Shown one piece after another: positions 23,801 to 33,823 of a stretch of 64,000 nt of DNA. The stretch comes from Burhinus oedicnemus (Eukaryota; Chordata; Aves; Charadriiformes; Burhinidae): NCBI GenBank assembly GCA_008921705.1, contig VFFE01007869.1, positions 237,576 through 301,575 of the forward strand, in the 5' to 3' direction. Each line of letters starts with the position of its first letter. The stretch's first letter is position 1. Both the position numbers and the translations under genes were made by a program. The notes under the pieces are model-generated. The model saw only the letters and a list, made by a program, of their open reading frames with translations, did no database searches and had not been told where the DNA came from.

Positions 23801-26063
23801 GGACATTTGGCCCCCCTAACACTTTCCACACTAATTTATCACAGATTTTTCTGCCTCACTTCAACTTGTTTTTCATCACTTAGAAGCGCTAACCTCCGTC
23901 TCCTGAGTCAAACAGCTGATGAGGATGAGGCTGAACCAAGTACTGCATATGCAGGGACCAAACCTTTGAGGTACAATGCATTTTCCAAGGTGCTCAATGT
24001 CCTTATCTTTCACTGAAATCTATGGGACCTGAGGAATTACAAGGCAGGACATCAGCTCTGGATCCAGCAGCACATACAAGATTTAATTCAAGGTAACTGA
24101 GCCTGTATTCAAGTGTTTCACTAAAACATGCAGCAACACTGGCAAACTTTACCCAGAGGCACAGCCTGAACAGCTCTGCTCAAGGAATCTCCTCCCCAGC
24201 AGGATGGCAGTAACTTCTGGCTGTAGACCTGCGGTCCTTAAATTTTCCAGGCTGTAGGTACAACTGCAGGCCCGAGGCTTGGGCAGTGCCTTGTGGTTTT
24301 GCCTCCCTGTATCCTGTTCAGGAGAGAGAGTGGCTCTCATGATGATGAAAAGCACCTTTGCAGCCCCAGGAGGAGGGAACAGCCGGAGTTACTATGTGCT
24401 TTCCCTCTTCCTAGTAGGACTTACAGCTGGTTCCCACTAGCTCAATGTCCCTGCGGTGTCACCACTTGTCACTGATCTCCAGTACGTGCCCAAGGTAATT
24501 CCCTGGGTAATTCAGACAGCGTGGCTCTCTGCGCACACCTCATCTGACCATGTTTGTCTGGCTGGGCGGTTGTGCGGACCACCGAAGAGGTAAGGGTGAC
24601 CACGGAGCAGGCAGAGCCAGTACCGTGGTAGTTTTTAAGTGCCCTGGGATATGTAGCCCCTAATGATTACAGGAACCAACCAGCATCACAGAATCCCTTT
24701 CTCAAGGCCAATGCAAATGCAAGGTGAGTCACTGGCACTGCATTCCTTCTTCCTAGGAAGCAGAAGGGGAACCGCAGGATTAAAGCAGTGCCTGGAGCAG
24801 AGCAGGGTGCCTATGGCAAGGTCACTGCAGAGGCTCTTTAATTGGGTTCATGCGGAGAGATTGTATGTAGGAGCTCGGAAGGTCTGCTGAGCATGGCAGT
24901 GTCCTATGGAGGTGGGGATCACCAGCCCCCAGCCGCTCTTGTGTGTCCTCCTGCTCAAGGCTGCACCCAGAAGCCGGTGTAAACCCTCATCCCCAACAGT
25001 CAGGACACGTTGGTGGGATCCCAGGTAAGACAGCTCAGCAGCTGAAAGAGACACTGGCTCAAGTTGGAATAGGGCTGTTCATACTGCTTTGCTTGTGACC
25101 CGTTATTTCTAATGTTGTGACCTGAACCAAGTCTTGCTGAATGAGCCTCCCTCTACTTTCCCGTGGTGCTCACCCAGCATTGAGGGGAGCAAGACTGGCT
25201 AAACTGCTCACTGCCACTCTGCAACCGGTCCCCTCTCAGCTGGCCTGCAGGGCTTTCCTCCGGCACTCTCTTCTGTCCTCCAGGCACCCAGGCGACCACC
25301 CCTGGGTGTACCAGGACACAGCTGCTCTCCTTGATGTTCCCCAGAGAGATTTCTCCCTGAAGCTAGCGATGCACCAGCCAAGCAGCTGGAGGGAGGAGGC
25401 AGCATAAACTAGGCTGCACCCACGGATCATGTTGGTATAAACACCACCTCCTGCGTTCCGGTGGGTTTGCTGGAAACAAGGTGGGATGCTTACCCCAGTG
25501 CTGGCTGAAACGCATACTCTCAAGGCAAGGCTTTAATGAGGTGTTTTAGGGTGTCACACATTTCTCCAGAACATAACTGAGACCAGATACAATTCGCTCA
25601 CTTTAAACCTTCCAAAAGTTTCCTAACTCTGATCACTTCTGCAACGCAATTCCTATAAAGACTTAGATAGCAGAACTAAAGCTCAATAACATACAGAGTC
25701 TGCTCAAAAGAAAAGATGTGTGTAATCCAGCTGCGCAACACTCTACATACACATGCACAAAAGGAAATACATCTAAACGTGAAAGGCCACGGTATTTACA
25801 AATATGCTTTGAAATCAAATTGCTGTTGTTGTATAGAAAAGTGGGATAATCACATTAGTACTATCAAGAAATACATTTTAGAAATTAAACGTTGATTCAG
25901 ACAAAGGAACGATGCCTGCAAGCAATGACTTATGGAGCTAATTTCCAATTTTTTTATTCAATCTCTGATAAAGGCTGCCTTGGAATATTTGTTCTGTGTC
26001 TGAAAAATAAATATAATCCACAGCTGCACTTCAGCAAAAAGACTTGGTTTAGTACAGAAGATA

Positions 26064-26362
26064 GAACCATAGAATCATTTAGGGTGGAAAAGACCTTTAA
26101 GATCAAGTTCAACCGTTAACCTAGCACTGCCAAGTCCACCACTAAACTATGTCCCTAGGTGCCACATCTACACGTCTTTTAAATACCTCCAGGGATGGCG
26201 ACTCAACCACTTCCGTGGGCAGCCTGTTCCAATGTCTGATAACCCTTTTGGTCAAGAAATTTTTCCTAATAATGAATCCACACCTCCACTGGTGGAACTT
26301 GAGGCCATTTCCTCTTGTCCTATCGCTTGTTACTTGGGAGAAGAGACTGACACCTCTCAAGT
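26064..26362 (-). mobile_element. CR1 LINE fragment
   Basis: In minus orientation the fragment shows the CR1 ORF2 C-terminus (around [19 protein letters not shown]) and the 3' signature, seen on the + strand as CCATAGAATCATTTAGGGTGG. It is 5'-truncated and carries no usable reading frame. Confidence 0.92.
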
Positions 26363-27510
26363 CACTCAAAATTAATCTGTTAATTGTGGAAAATCAACCA
26401 AATTTATAATCTGATACTTGAGAAAAGAAATTATCATTGTGCTTAGCCCCAGGCTGCCCTGGTTTGGGCTCAGAACAGTTGGTAGTTCTCTCACAAAGTA
26501 TTTTATTAAAAGAAAAAAAGCCCTAGAGCATGTGCAACTAGTCATACACTTGCAGGTAAACAAACACACACTGCACATGTAAACACTTAACAGAATGCCC
26601 CAGACTCTGCTTATCAACTGACACAGAAGAAAAATGGGCAGCTCCCCAGTGTAAACCATATCATCTATAGAGCGGGCTGGGTGAGGCAGCATCCACTGAA
26701 AACCCTGGTAACAGAAGAGGGCCACCGTGTTGACCTGCTGGAGCATTATAAAGCAGCCCCGTATAAGTGAAAGCCAAACCTATCTCCTTGGGTACATGCT
26801 GTACAATTTGGAGCGGGATCTATGTAACGAAGGGCAGGACCACAGGCAAACAGATCACACAGATGAACATGAATTAACTAAAATACCCCTTAGAAAACAC
26901 TTAAAAATGTGACTTTAAAACCAGTTTCTGTAGTCACCCCATTAGAACAGCAACAACAAACTCAGGATCCTGGGGCAGAAAACAGGACAGCATGCTGCAG
27001 CCCACAGTGCTGATGGCACAGGCCAGCTCTGACAACACTGCCACACACACTTCTGAATTTCTGTGTTTTCCTGTTTGTCTGGTGTTTAAAGCAAGCGTTC
27101 CACATGGCACTGGGCAGGGCCAGGTCCCATCCACCAGCAGCTCCACAGAACTAGTGAATTCAGGTGAATTCAGTCAAACAGCTAACAGTATTACAACATC
27201 TGACTGAGAGCTTTAACAAAAATAACCATTTGGCCTCGTTTTGCTCGGGATCCATCTGTCTGGCCTGGTGGCTGCATTCATCGCCACACATCTCTCCTCA
27301 GACAGCGCAGGGGCTGGATGCCAGAGGTTGCGGAGGTTGCGCTGTTAACATTGCTGGTAAGGGGTAGCCATCCAAGTCTCATGTCCATTAATAAAAACAA
27401 GCTTTCATTGTGGCTTCTTGGCAGTTTCAGGCCCTTTTCACTGATTACTGTGCATTTGCAAAACACTCTTTTCTGAACCAGGAAACATTAAGCAGACAAA
27501 AGACCTTTGT
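26363..27510. other. Gene-free spacer between two CR1 copies
   Basis: Nothing recognisable was found: no exon with splice sites, no RNA gene and no repeat of note. Confidence 0.4.
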
Positions 27511-27512
27511 GT

Positions 27513-28072
27513 TCATAGAATCACAGAATATCTTGGGTTGGAAAGGACCTTTAGAGGTCATCTAGTCCAACCCCCCTTCAATGAGCAGGGACATCTTTAA
27601 TTAGATCAGGTTGCTTACAGCCCTGTCCAACCTGGCCTTGAACACTTCCAGGGATGGGGTCTCCACCGCCTCTCTGGGCAACCTGGGTCATTGTTTCACC
27701 ACCCTCATAGTGAAAAATGTCTTCCTTATAGCTAGTCTAAATCTTCTGTCTTTTAGTTTAGAACCATTACGCCTTGTCCTATGGCAAAAGGCCCTGCTAA
27801 AAAGTTTGTCCTCATCTTTCCTGCAGGCCCCCTTTAAGTACTGGAAGGCCACAATAAGGTCTCCCTGAAGCCTTCTCTTCTCCAGGCTGAACAGCCCCAA
27901 CTCTCTCAGCCTGTCTTCATAGCAGAGGTGCTCCAGCCCTCGCATCATCTTCGTGGCCTCCTCTGGACCCGCTCCAACAGATCCATGTCCTTCCTGTGCT
28001 GAGGGCCCCAGAGCTGGATGCAGTATTCCAGGTGGGGTCTCACCAGAGCAGAGGGGCAGAATCACAGCACAT
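27513..28072 (-). mobile_element. CR1 LINE fragment next to EIF5A2 promoter
   Basis: This is the longest CR1 copy in the window, about 560 bases. Its 3' end reads TCATAGAATCACAGAATATC on the + strand. It extends through the ORF2 C-terminal region to the GCAGTATTCCAGGTGGGGTC segment, where it stops. It ends about 100-140 bases before the CpG-rich EIF5A2 promoter, so it marks the upstream limit of that promoter. Confidence 0.93.
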
Positions 28073-28420
28073 CTCACAAAGAAGCCGCATCCCCCCTGGC
28101 TTTAGAAACACCCATTTCTTCTCCAATTTCGTTTAACATCTACTTTTCTCGCCGGGAGCCACCTGACCGTCCATGAGGGGCAGCGGCCCCTACAGTTGCC
28201 TCAGCGCCAAGATGGCGGCGGGGGGCGGGGCTGCGGAGGAGGCGCGCGGCGCCGCCTGGCGGCCGAGGGCGGGAAGTGACGAGGTTAACCCGGTAGCAAT
28301 GGCGCCGGCGCCGCGCGACAGGCGCGAGGGCGCGCTGAGCCCAACCGCTCTCCGTAGGCGCCGGCGAGGGGCGGGGCGAATGCGCGGGGGTGGGCGCCGG
28401 CGGGCGGCCCCGCCCCCTTG

Positions 28421-28440
28421 NNNNNNNNNNNNNNNNNNNN
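28421..28440. other. Assembly gap (20 N)
   Basis: Exactly 20 undetermined bases lie in the GC-rich promoter of EIF5A2. The fixed length suggests a placeholder of unknown true size. It may hide part of the first, untranslated exon. Confidence 0.99.
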
Positions 28441-28475
28441 CGTGGCGGCTCCCCGCCCGCCGGGCACGTGTGGCG

Positions 28476-28619
28476 GGGTGAGGCGGGCCGGGTCCCGGGG
28501 CGTCGCCATCGCGCTGTGCCCTCGCCGGGGTTGGGGGGGAGGTGGTTGGGTCCCCCTCCCCTTGTCCCGGGGCTCTCCGCCGCCGGGGCTCCGAGCCGAC
28601 CCTCTCGCTTGCCTAGCAG
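28476..28619 (+). other. EIF5A2: Possible 5' UTR intron of EIF5A2
   Basis: A donor-like GG|GTGAGG at 28479 and a pyrimidine-rich acceptor CTCTCGCTTGCCTAGCAG ending at 28616 or 28619 could bound a short intron in the 5' UTR. I recall that mammalian EIF5A genes have an untranslated first exon, which fits. It is a sequence-based guess only. Confidence 0.3.
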
Positions 28620-28658
28620 CCCCCGCCAGCCCTCCTCTCCCCCTCCTCCGCCGCCGCC

Positions 28659-28823
28659 ATGGCCGACGAGCTCGACTTCACGACGGGCGATGCCGGCGCC
28701 TCCTTCACCTACCCCATGCAGTGCTCGGCGCTGCGGAAGAACGGCTTCGTGGTGCTCAAGGGGCGCCCCTGCAAGATCGTGGAGATGTCCACCTCCAAGA
28801 CCGGCAAGCACGGCCACGCCAAG
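28659..28823 (+). CDS. EIF5A2: EIF5A2 coding exon 1
   Basis: Encodes residues 1-55, [20 protein letters not shown] onward to KTGKHGHAK, including the hypusine site K50. It lies in the CpG island. The donor is AAG|GTGAGC. Intron 1 (28824-30247) has T-rich patches and nothing gene-like. Confidence 0.98.
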
Positions 28824-31800
28824 GTGAGCGGCCCCGCGGTTGCCGGCCCGCCGAGCAGCCCCGCGGCCTGGCTGGCCCGGAGGGAAGGCTGCAGCCGTTC
28901 CTCTGGCAGCGTGTCCTCTGCTCTGCCCGTGATTTTCTCCCAGCGGCGTCTCCTCTCCCGCTCTAGAGTTAGCTCGAGGGTTTCCAGTAATGGTAAAGGA
29001 TTGAGGACAGGGGGATGGGTTGGTTGGTTTTGTTTTGGTTTTTTTTTCTCCTAACTCCTTAAAAAGCTTTAACGCTGATAGCGGTAAAAATCTGTTTCTG
29101 TAGCGGGGGTAGAGTAAGTTCTGGAAGGGGGGGGGCTGATGAAATCGCTAGGGCGTGGTTGGGTTGTGCTGTCGCTACCCACCAAAGCAGGTTTGTGTCT
29201 GCCTGTGCTAGCGGAGTGTCACTATTGCAGCGCTCGACATCGCAGAGAAGTGTTCCGTTACGTAAACCAGAGGAGCCCAACGGATAGCCGGTACCTCCCC
29301 GGGCCCGCTCTGCCCCGGTTTTGCCGGCTTGCCTCGCTGCTTCTCTCCTTTTTTCAGCACTGAGTGAGGAGTACCGTCCCCCTCCTGCCTCCCAGCAGGG
29401 ACGTTCTTAGCTGCTGTCTGGGGCTGCGGGCCTGCTGCCTAAGCAGTTGGCTTATGCAGCTGTCCAGAGCGTGGGCCCAGGCCAGACTCCCCCTTCATTC
29501 ATTCAGCAATGCTTTATGGTGGGTACATTAGAGACAAATTTGTTACAAGCACGGACTAATTAGGGCTGTAAGTCTCTACAACGTTGTACGATACATGTAG
29601 GTGGATGAAGTATTTAGGATTTGTCAAAGCTAGAGTATACCAAGCCCTTGCAAGTTTGGATTTTTTTCCTTTCTTGCTCGCCTTGCTTTTTTTGTGGCTT
29701 GTTTTATTAGACAGACCCAGTTTTCTTAAATACTGTAACAGTTGTGAGAGTGAAAAGACCTGAGAAGAGCAGGCAATGAACTGGTAATCGAGTGCTGGCT
29801 GCGGTGGGCAGCTGCTGCCAGCATAAAGGGAGGTGGGAGCTGCTTTAATCTCTGTGCATGACCACATCTTCTTTTCCTCTTAACCTTCATGTTGTCACCC
29901 ACACTGTTGTGTTTCTCAGAATAGCCAGAACTTGAAGTAAACGTTTTCTTAACGGCTGCGTACTGTGAGCTCTCGCTTGCTGCTGTAAAACTACAGAAGG
30001 CTGTGGCGGTGGAAGATAACAGTGGCTGGTCTTCATTCTCATGTAGTGTTTCTATAGTGTGCTATGAAAGGGGGTGAGAAGCCTTCTCGGTATTTGGGCT
30101 GCTTTCATACCGCAAGCTAAGGGTCTAGGCAGACTCTGGTATTACACGTGATCTCTTGGAAAACTGCATGAAACCAGCAATACCGATGGCGATGGCATCT
30201 TGCTTCTCTAGGATCAAATAACTGATGTTATTTTTCTTCTCGTATAGGTCCACTTGGTTGGTATTGATATCTTCACTGGTAAAAAGTACGAAGATATTTG
30301 CCCATCGACTCATAACATGGATGTTCCAAATATCAAGAGGAATGATTACCAGGTGAGTTAACAGTCACTGTGTCCTCCCACACATTAAAAGGCTTTATAT
30401 TCTTAATGCCACACATAAACTCTCTTCATCCCAAAACTTGCCTCTCAGTTAATAAAGTACTGTTCTCAGAATTAATGAAACTTGCCTGTCTAGACATGAC
30501 ATTGCTGAACTCATAGCATTTACTGGATTGTTAACGTTGTCGGAGCTCACTGATGGAGAGTTCCTGACTGTACTAACAACCTCGTGTTAGTAGCAGTCTT
30601 TAGAAATGACAGGTAACAGACACAATTCAGAACTGTGTTTTTTCTAGCTCATGTTTTAAGGTCACTTTATTCTTTGTGATACTGGCATCCTTTAGAATCT
30701 GGAGAGAGGTTATCCCTGCTGCAAGTTATTATTAGTTAAAGGATAATCAAGATCTCACTTCAGTAAATTTGAATCTAATAATATATTGTAATTTGTAATT
30801 TCACCCTGACATAGTGTAGATGAATGAATAAGACAGTCTTAAGCTGCATTTGATGCCAATTCTAACTTGCTATAGTGCTCTCTGCTCCTCATGTGGAAGG
30901 TGGCTTTAGTTGGTCTCTAGTAATTTTGGTGCTCCTGAGCTCTGTTCTGAAATACATGGATGAAGGGAACTTGGCAGTCTTTTGTAACTTCTGTAATGCC
31001 TTCCGTGATACAGATAGTGAGCCCTTAAAAGCAGCATAGTTCAAGTTCTGAGTTGTAACGTGTCGGCTATCTTCCCGTTGTCTTGGGAGTAGTTCTGGTC
31101 AGGAACTGATACAACCACGTCAGTTGGAAAGCTGCAACTGCTGGACACAACCAAAGTTCAGAGTGTTAGCAACTCTTCAGGACAGGCGATGCTGTTTTAA
31201 ATAAAGCGTGACTAGCCTGTCTTAGGGCTCAGAGCTTCCAGGAGATTCTTAATGTTATCTTAGTGATATTTTGCTCGTGTTCTTGGGTTGTTATTGCTGC
31301 TGAAATTCTTGCTGTTTATCAGACTTATTAGGGCTGCCTTTTGGGTTTACTCTTAGGTGTTCCAGGTCCCCTAACCTGCTCTGTCAAAATAGCTGTTCCC
31401 CTTAGCTCAGGCTTTCAGTTAGGATGAAAACAGCATTATAAAAGTGGTCCAGAGCTTGGTGGATGTTCCCTAATTTATTCATTAGCCTTTAATGTAAGTG
31501 ATAGTATCTCATTGTACAAACGAAGATCTAGAAGTACAGTTCAAGCACTGTGTACTTTGTGTACTTTATAAAAGCAGTGCTGTTCAGTGAACACCATTCC
31601 AGTTATCCTGTCTAATTCACAGATGTAAAAAGCTGAACCAGTGACCTGGAAGGAGTACATCTTCTAACTCACAAGGATGGGTTTTGCCGTGCCCCGCGTA
31701 CTAGGAAGTAACCAGCAGGGATCTGGGTGATTCTTGATAGCAGACTGGCTTTTGCTACATTGCCTCTAACTCTTAGTCCTCTCAACTGTTGTTGAAAATT

Positions 31801-32802
31801 GACTTAAATTAGGTTCCTAACTGTTACAAACACAGTACTAAAGAATTAATGTAACAGGTAGAGTTCACTGTGCCTTCTGCTTATCTTCAGCTGCTGCCTA
31901 CTAGTGACTACTGATGTTAAATTTCCTAAAAGTGAACTTCTCTTCACAGCTGATAGGTATTCAGGATGGGTATCTCTCCCTGCTGACAGAAAGTGGTGAA
32001 GTGCGTGAAGATCTAAAGTTGCCAGAAGGGGATCTTGGCAAAGAAATAGAAGGAAAATTCAACGCCAATGAAGATGTGCAGGTAAGTGTAGAAGGCAGAC
32101 AGGAAGGGTTATGGTTAATTCCACTCGATTATACAATGAAGTCATCTTATTCTGATACTGACCATTTGCGTCTCTCTGTGGAGAGCAGGTTAGAAGCACG
32201 GGAAACGGTCCTTTGAGATGTAGAAGGACTTCTGTACTGGAGCACTCAATAGGGCACTGAAGCCTGGCTCAGTTGACAGTGAGGTGATGTGGGTGTCTCT
32301 CAAATGCCTGTAATAAATCCTAACAGTGCTGTCTGCACGGTGTGGATTGGAGCCTCCAGGCTTTCTTAATTGGGACCAAGATGTAGCCCGAGTAGTCTAA
32401 TTTGCTGTGTTAGCAAACCTGTCTGCAAGTAGCTCTGCAGACTGTAGTCTATACTGGGCCACACCAGTTGCTAGTTTGGCTCTGTTGCAGGAGCTTGTTT
32501 GTCGTCTTCTGCTGTATGAACCTCAGGCTGCCAGTCAAGGCAATATGGCAAAGAGCAGGCAGCAAAAGAGCAAATCAGTGGGAAGGGCAGATACTGTGGA
32601 AATTCTTCTAGTGACTGACCAGCTTCAGCTTCCTTTTTTCTTACCAAGAGGGATGGGATAGATACCGAAATGTGAAAGTCTAACTGCTAGGAGTGCTTCC
32701 TCTGGCATGGGCTGGAGCTCACCTGGCTGTCTTTTCTTCCAGATATCCGTCATAAGTGCAATGAATGAAGAATGTGCTGTAGCCATAAAGCCTTGCAAAT
32801 AA
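28659..32802 (+). CDS. EIF5A2: Eukaryotic translation initiation factor 5A-2 (4 coding exons, 153 aa)
   Basis: Hypusine-containing factor that binds the ribosomal E site, helps peptide-bond formation at stall-prone motifs such as polyproline, and promotes termination; it is mainly cytosolic. Coding exons: 28659-28823, 30248-30352, 31950-32081, 32743-32802, all GT-AG and phase 0. They give 153 codons plus TAA, the normal length. The hypusine loop [12 protein letters not shown] is intact, with the modified lysine at residue 50 (28806-28808). The N-terminal SH3-like domain spans roughly 15-83 and the OB-fold domain 84-153. Assignment to isoform 2 rather than EIF5A1 rests on [27 protein letters not shown] and the C-terminus AVAIKPCK. 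The start ATG has a full GCCGCCGCCATGG context. Residue 16 is Phe where I recall Ser or Ala. Confidence 0.98.
30248..30352 (+). CDS. EIF5A2: EIF5A2 coding exon 2
   Basis: Encodes residues 56-90 ([20 protein letters not shown] through KRNDYQ), finishing the first domain and the start of the OB fold. The acceptor is TCGTATAG and the donor CAG|GTGAGT. Intron 2 (30353-31949) has no feature. Confidence 0.98.
31950..32081 (+). CDS. EIF5A2: EIF5A2 coding exon 3
   Basis: Encodes residues 91-134 ([20 protein letters not shown] through NANEDVQ) of the OB-fold domain. The donor is CAG|GTAAGT. Intron 3 (32082-32742) shows no gene-like content. Confidence 0.98.
32743..32802 (+). CDS. EIF5A2: EIF5A2 coding exon 4 (terminal)
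   Basis: Encodes the last 19 residues, [19 protein letters not shown], and the TAA stop. This tail is characteristic of isoform 2. Confidence 0.97.
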   Translation: MSVISAMNEECAVAIKPCK

Positions 32803-33801
32803 AGAGGATCGCCAGGCTCGGGCAACTGCTCAGGTCTGGACCAACCACAGATCTATAAATTTGGTTCTTATTGTCACCAAAGCTCTGGCCTTCACAAGCA
32901 ACCTCATTTCTTTTTCGAATTGTTAAAAAGCAGTGCTGGATTCTGGATTAGTGTTGCAGGCTAACTGGCAGTTTTCAAAATCACTGAGATTTTAATTCCT
33001 TAATTGTAACTATTTTAACATTCCTGTGGGTTTCAGCTATGGATCTAAGAAACCAGTCAGGTGTTACTAGTGGATATATTTTTATTTGCTTGAGCAAAAC
33101 AGTGTTTGTCTGTATGAACAGACAAAATACAGTATTCAGGGGCTTTTAGATAAGCTGGTAGGTATCTAGGATTATAAAGTGACCTAGAGCACAAATAGTA
33201 TTTTTCTTGACATGTTTAGGTAGAACTGACAATAAAAGTAGTAAATTTTTTTTTTTTAAAGCTTAAGTATTTTGTGGATTGGGACTCTTGCAGAACTGTA
33301 GGTGCCAATCACAACTTTTAGACCAAGAAACTCAAGTGATCAAAAATGCCAGCTGGCTTGACCAAGCCCCAGTGGCCATGTGCAACTTAACTGTATTACC
33401 TCTGTATTCTTCTTTGCCAACTTGTTGGCTTATCGTAACGATAAAATGGTGTCAAAGCCTACCTGTGGTTTAGGCAGGCTGTTGGAATATTGGGTTGATA
33501 AGGCATAGATAGGTCAAGGGGACACAAAGGTGAGAATGGATGTTAAAGCTATAGACTTTCACTCGAGGCCTTTGTCAGACTTGAAAAATAAAATAGAAAA
33601 ATGCAGTTCAATTGCTTTCCTTTATTGTATTTATCTTAAACTATAAAAGGCTGACAAACTCCATGGGAATCTGTTGCAGTGCTTCCAGCTTTAGGTTTTA
33701 ATCTTCAGGTTCAGACCATATTTTTGTAGCACAGGGACCACGTGTTTTTCAAAAAGTGGGACAAACTGTAGCATTGAGCCTAAACTAAATGCATGTGATT
33801 C

Positions 33802-33823
33802 TTTTTTTTTTTAAAAAAAAAAA
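33802..33823. repeat. T11A11 perfect palindrome
   Basis: Eleven T are directly followed by eleven A inside the presumed EIF5A2 3' UTR. The sequence is fully self-complementary. Confidence 0.9.

Larger units (their letters stand above)
21831..26060. other. Gene-free spacer between SLC2A2 and EIF5A2
   Basis: No exon-like frame is supported. Two AT-rich, CpG-poor blocks (22520-22900 and 23470-23800) are listed separately as candidate regulatory DNA. The remaining sequence, 23801-26060, shows nothing recognisable. Confidence 0.4.
28150..28900 (+). promoter_or_regulatory. EIF5A2: EIF5A2 CpG island and promoter
   Basis: Very GC- and CpG-rich DNA surrounding the first coding exon. Visible motifs are AAGATGGCGGC (YY1-like, 28209-28219), GGGGGCGGGG-type GC boxes near 28221-28232 and 28369-28378, CGGGAAGTGACG (ETS-like, 28270-28281) and an E-box CACGTG at 28465-28470. 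No TATA box is seen, which is typical of a broad housekeeping-type promoter. A 20-base assembly gap sits inside it. Confidence 0.75.

Noticed and set aside
26142..26369. 75-codon minus-strand frame
   Set aside because: This is the ORF2 C-terminal remnant of a CR1 copy, not a host gene.
28140..28817. Long minus-strand frame across the EIF5A2 promoter and first exon
   Set aside because: GC-rich shadow frame that crosses the N gap; no family resemblance.
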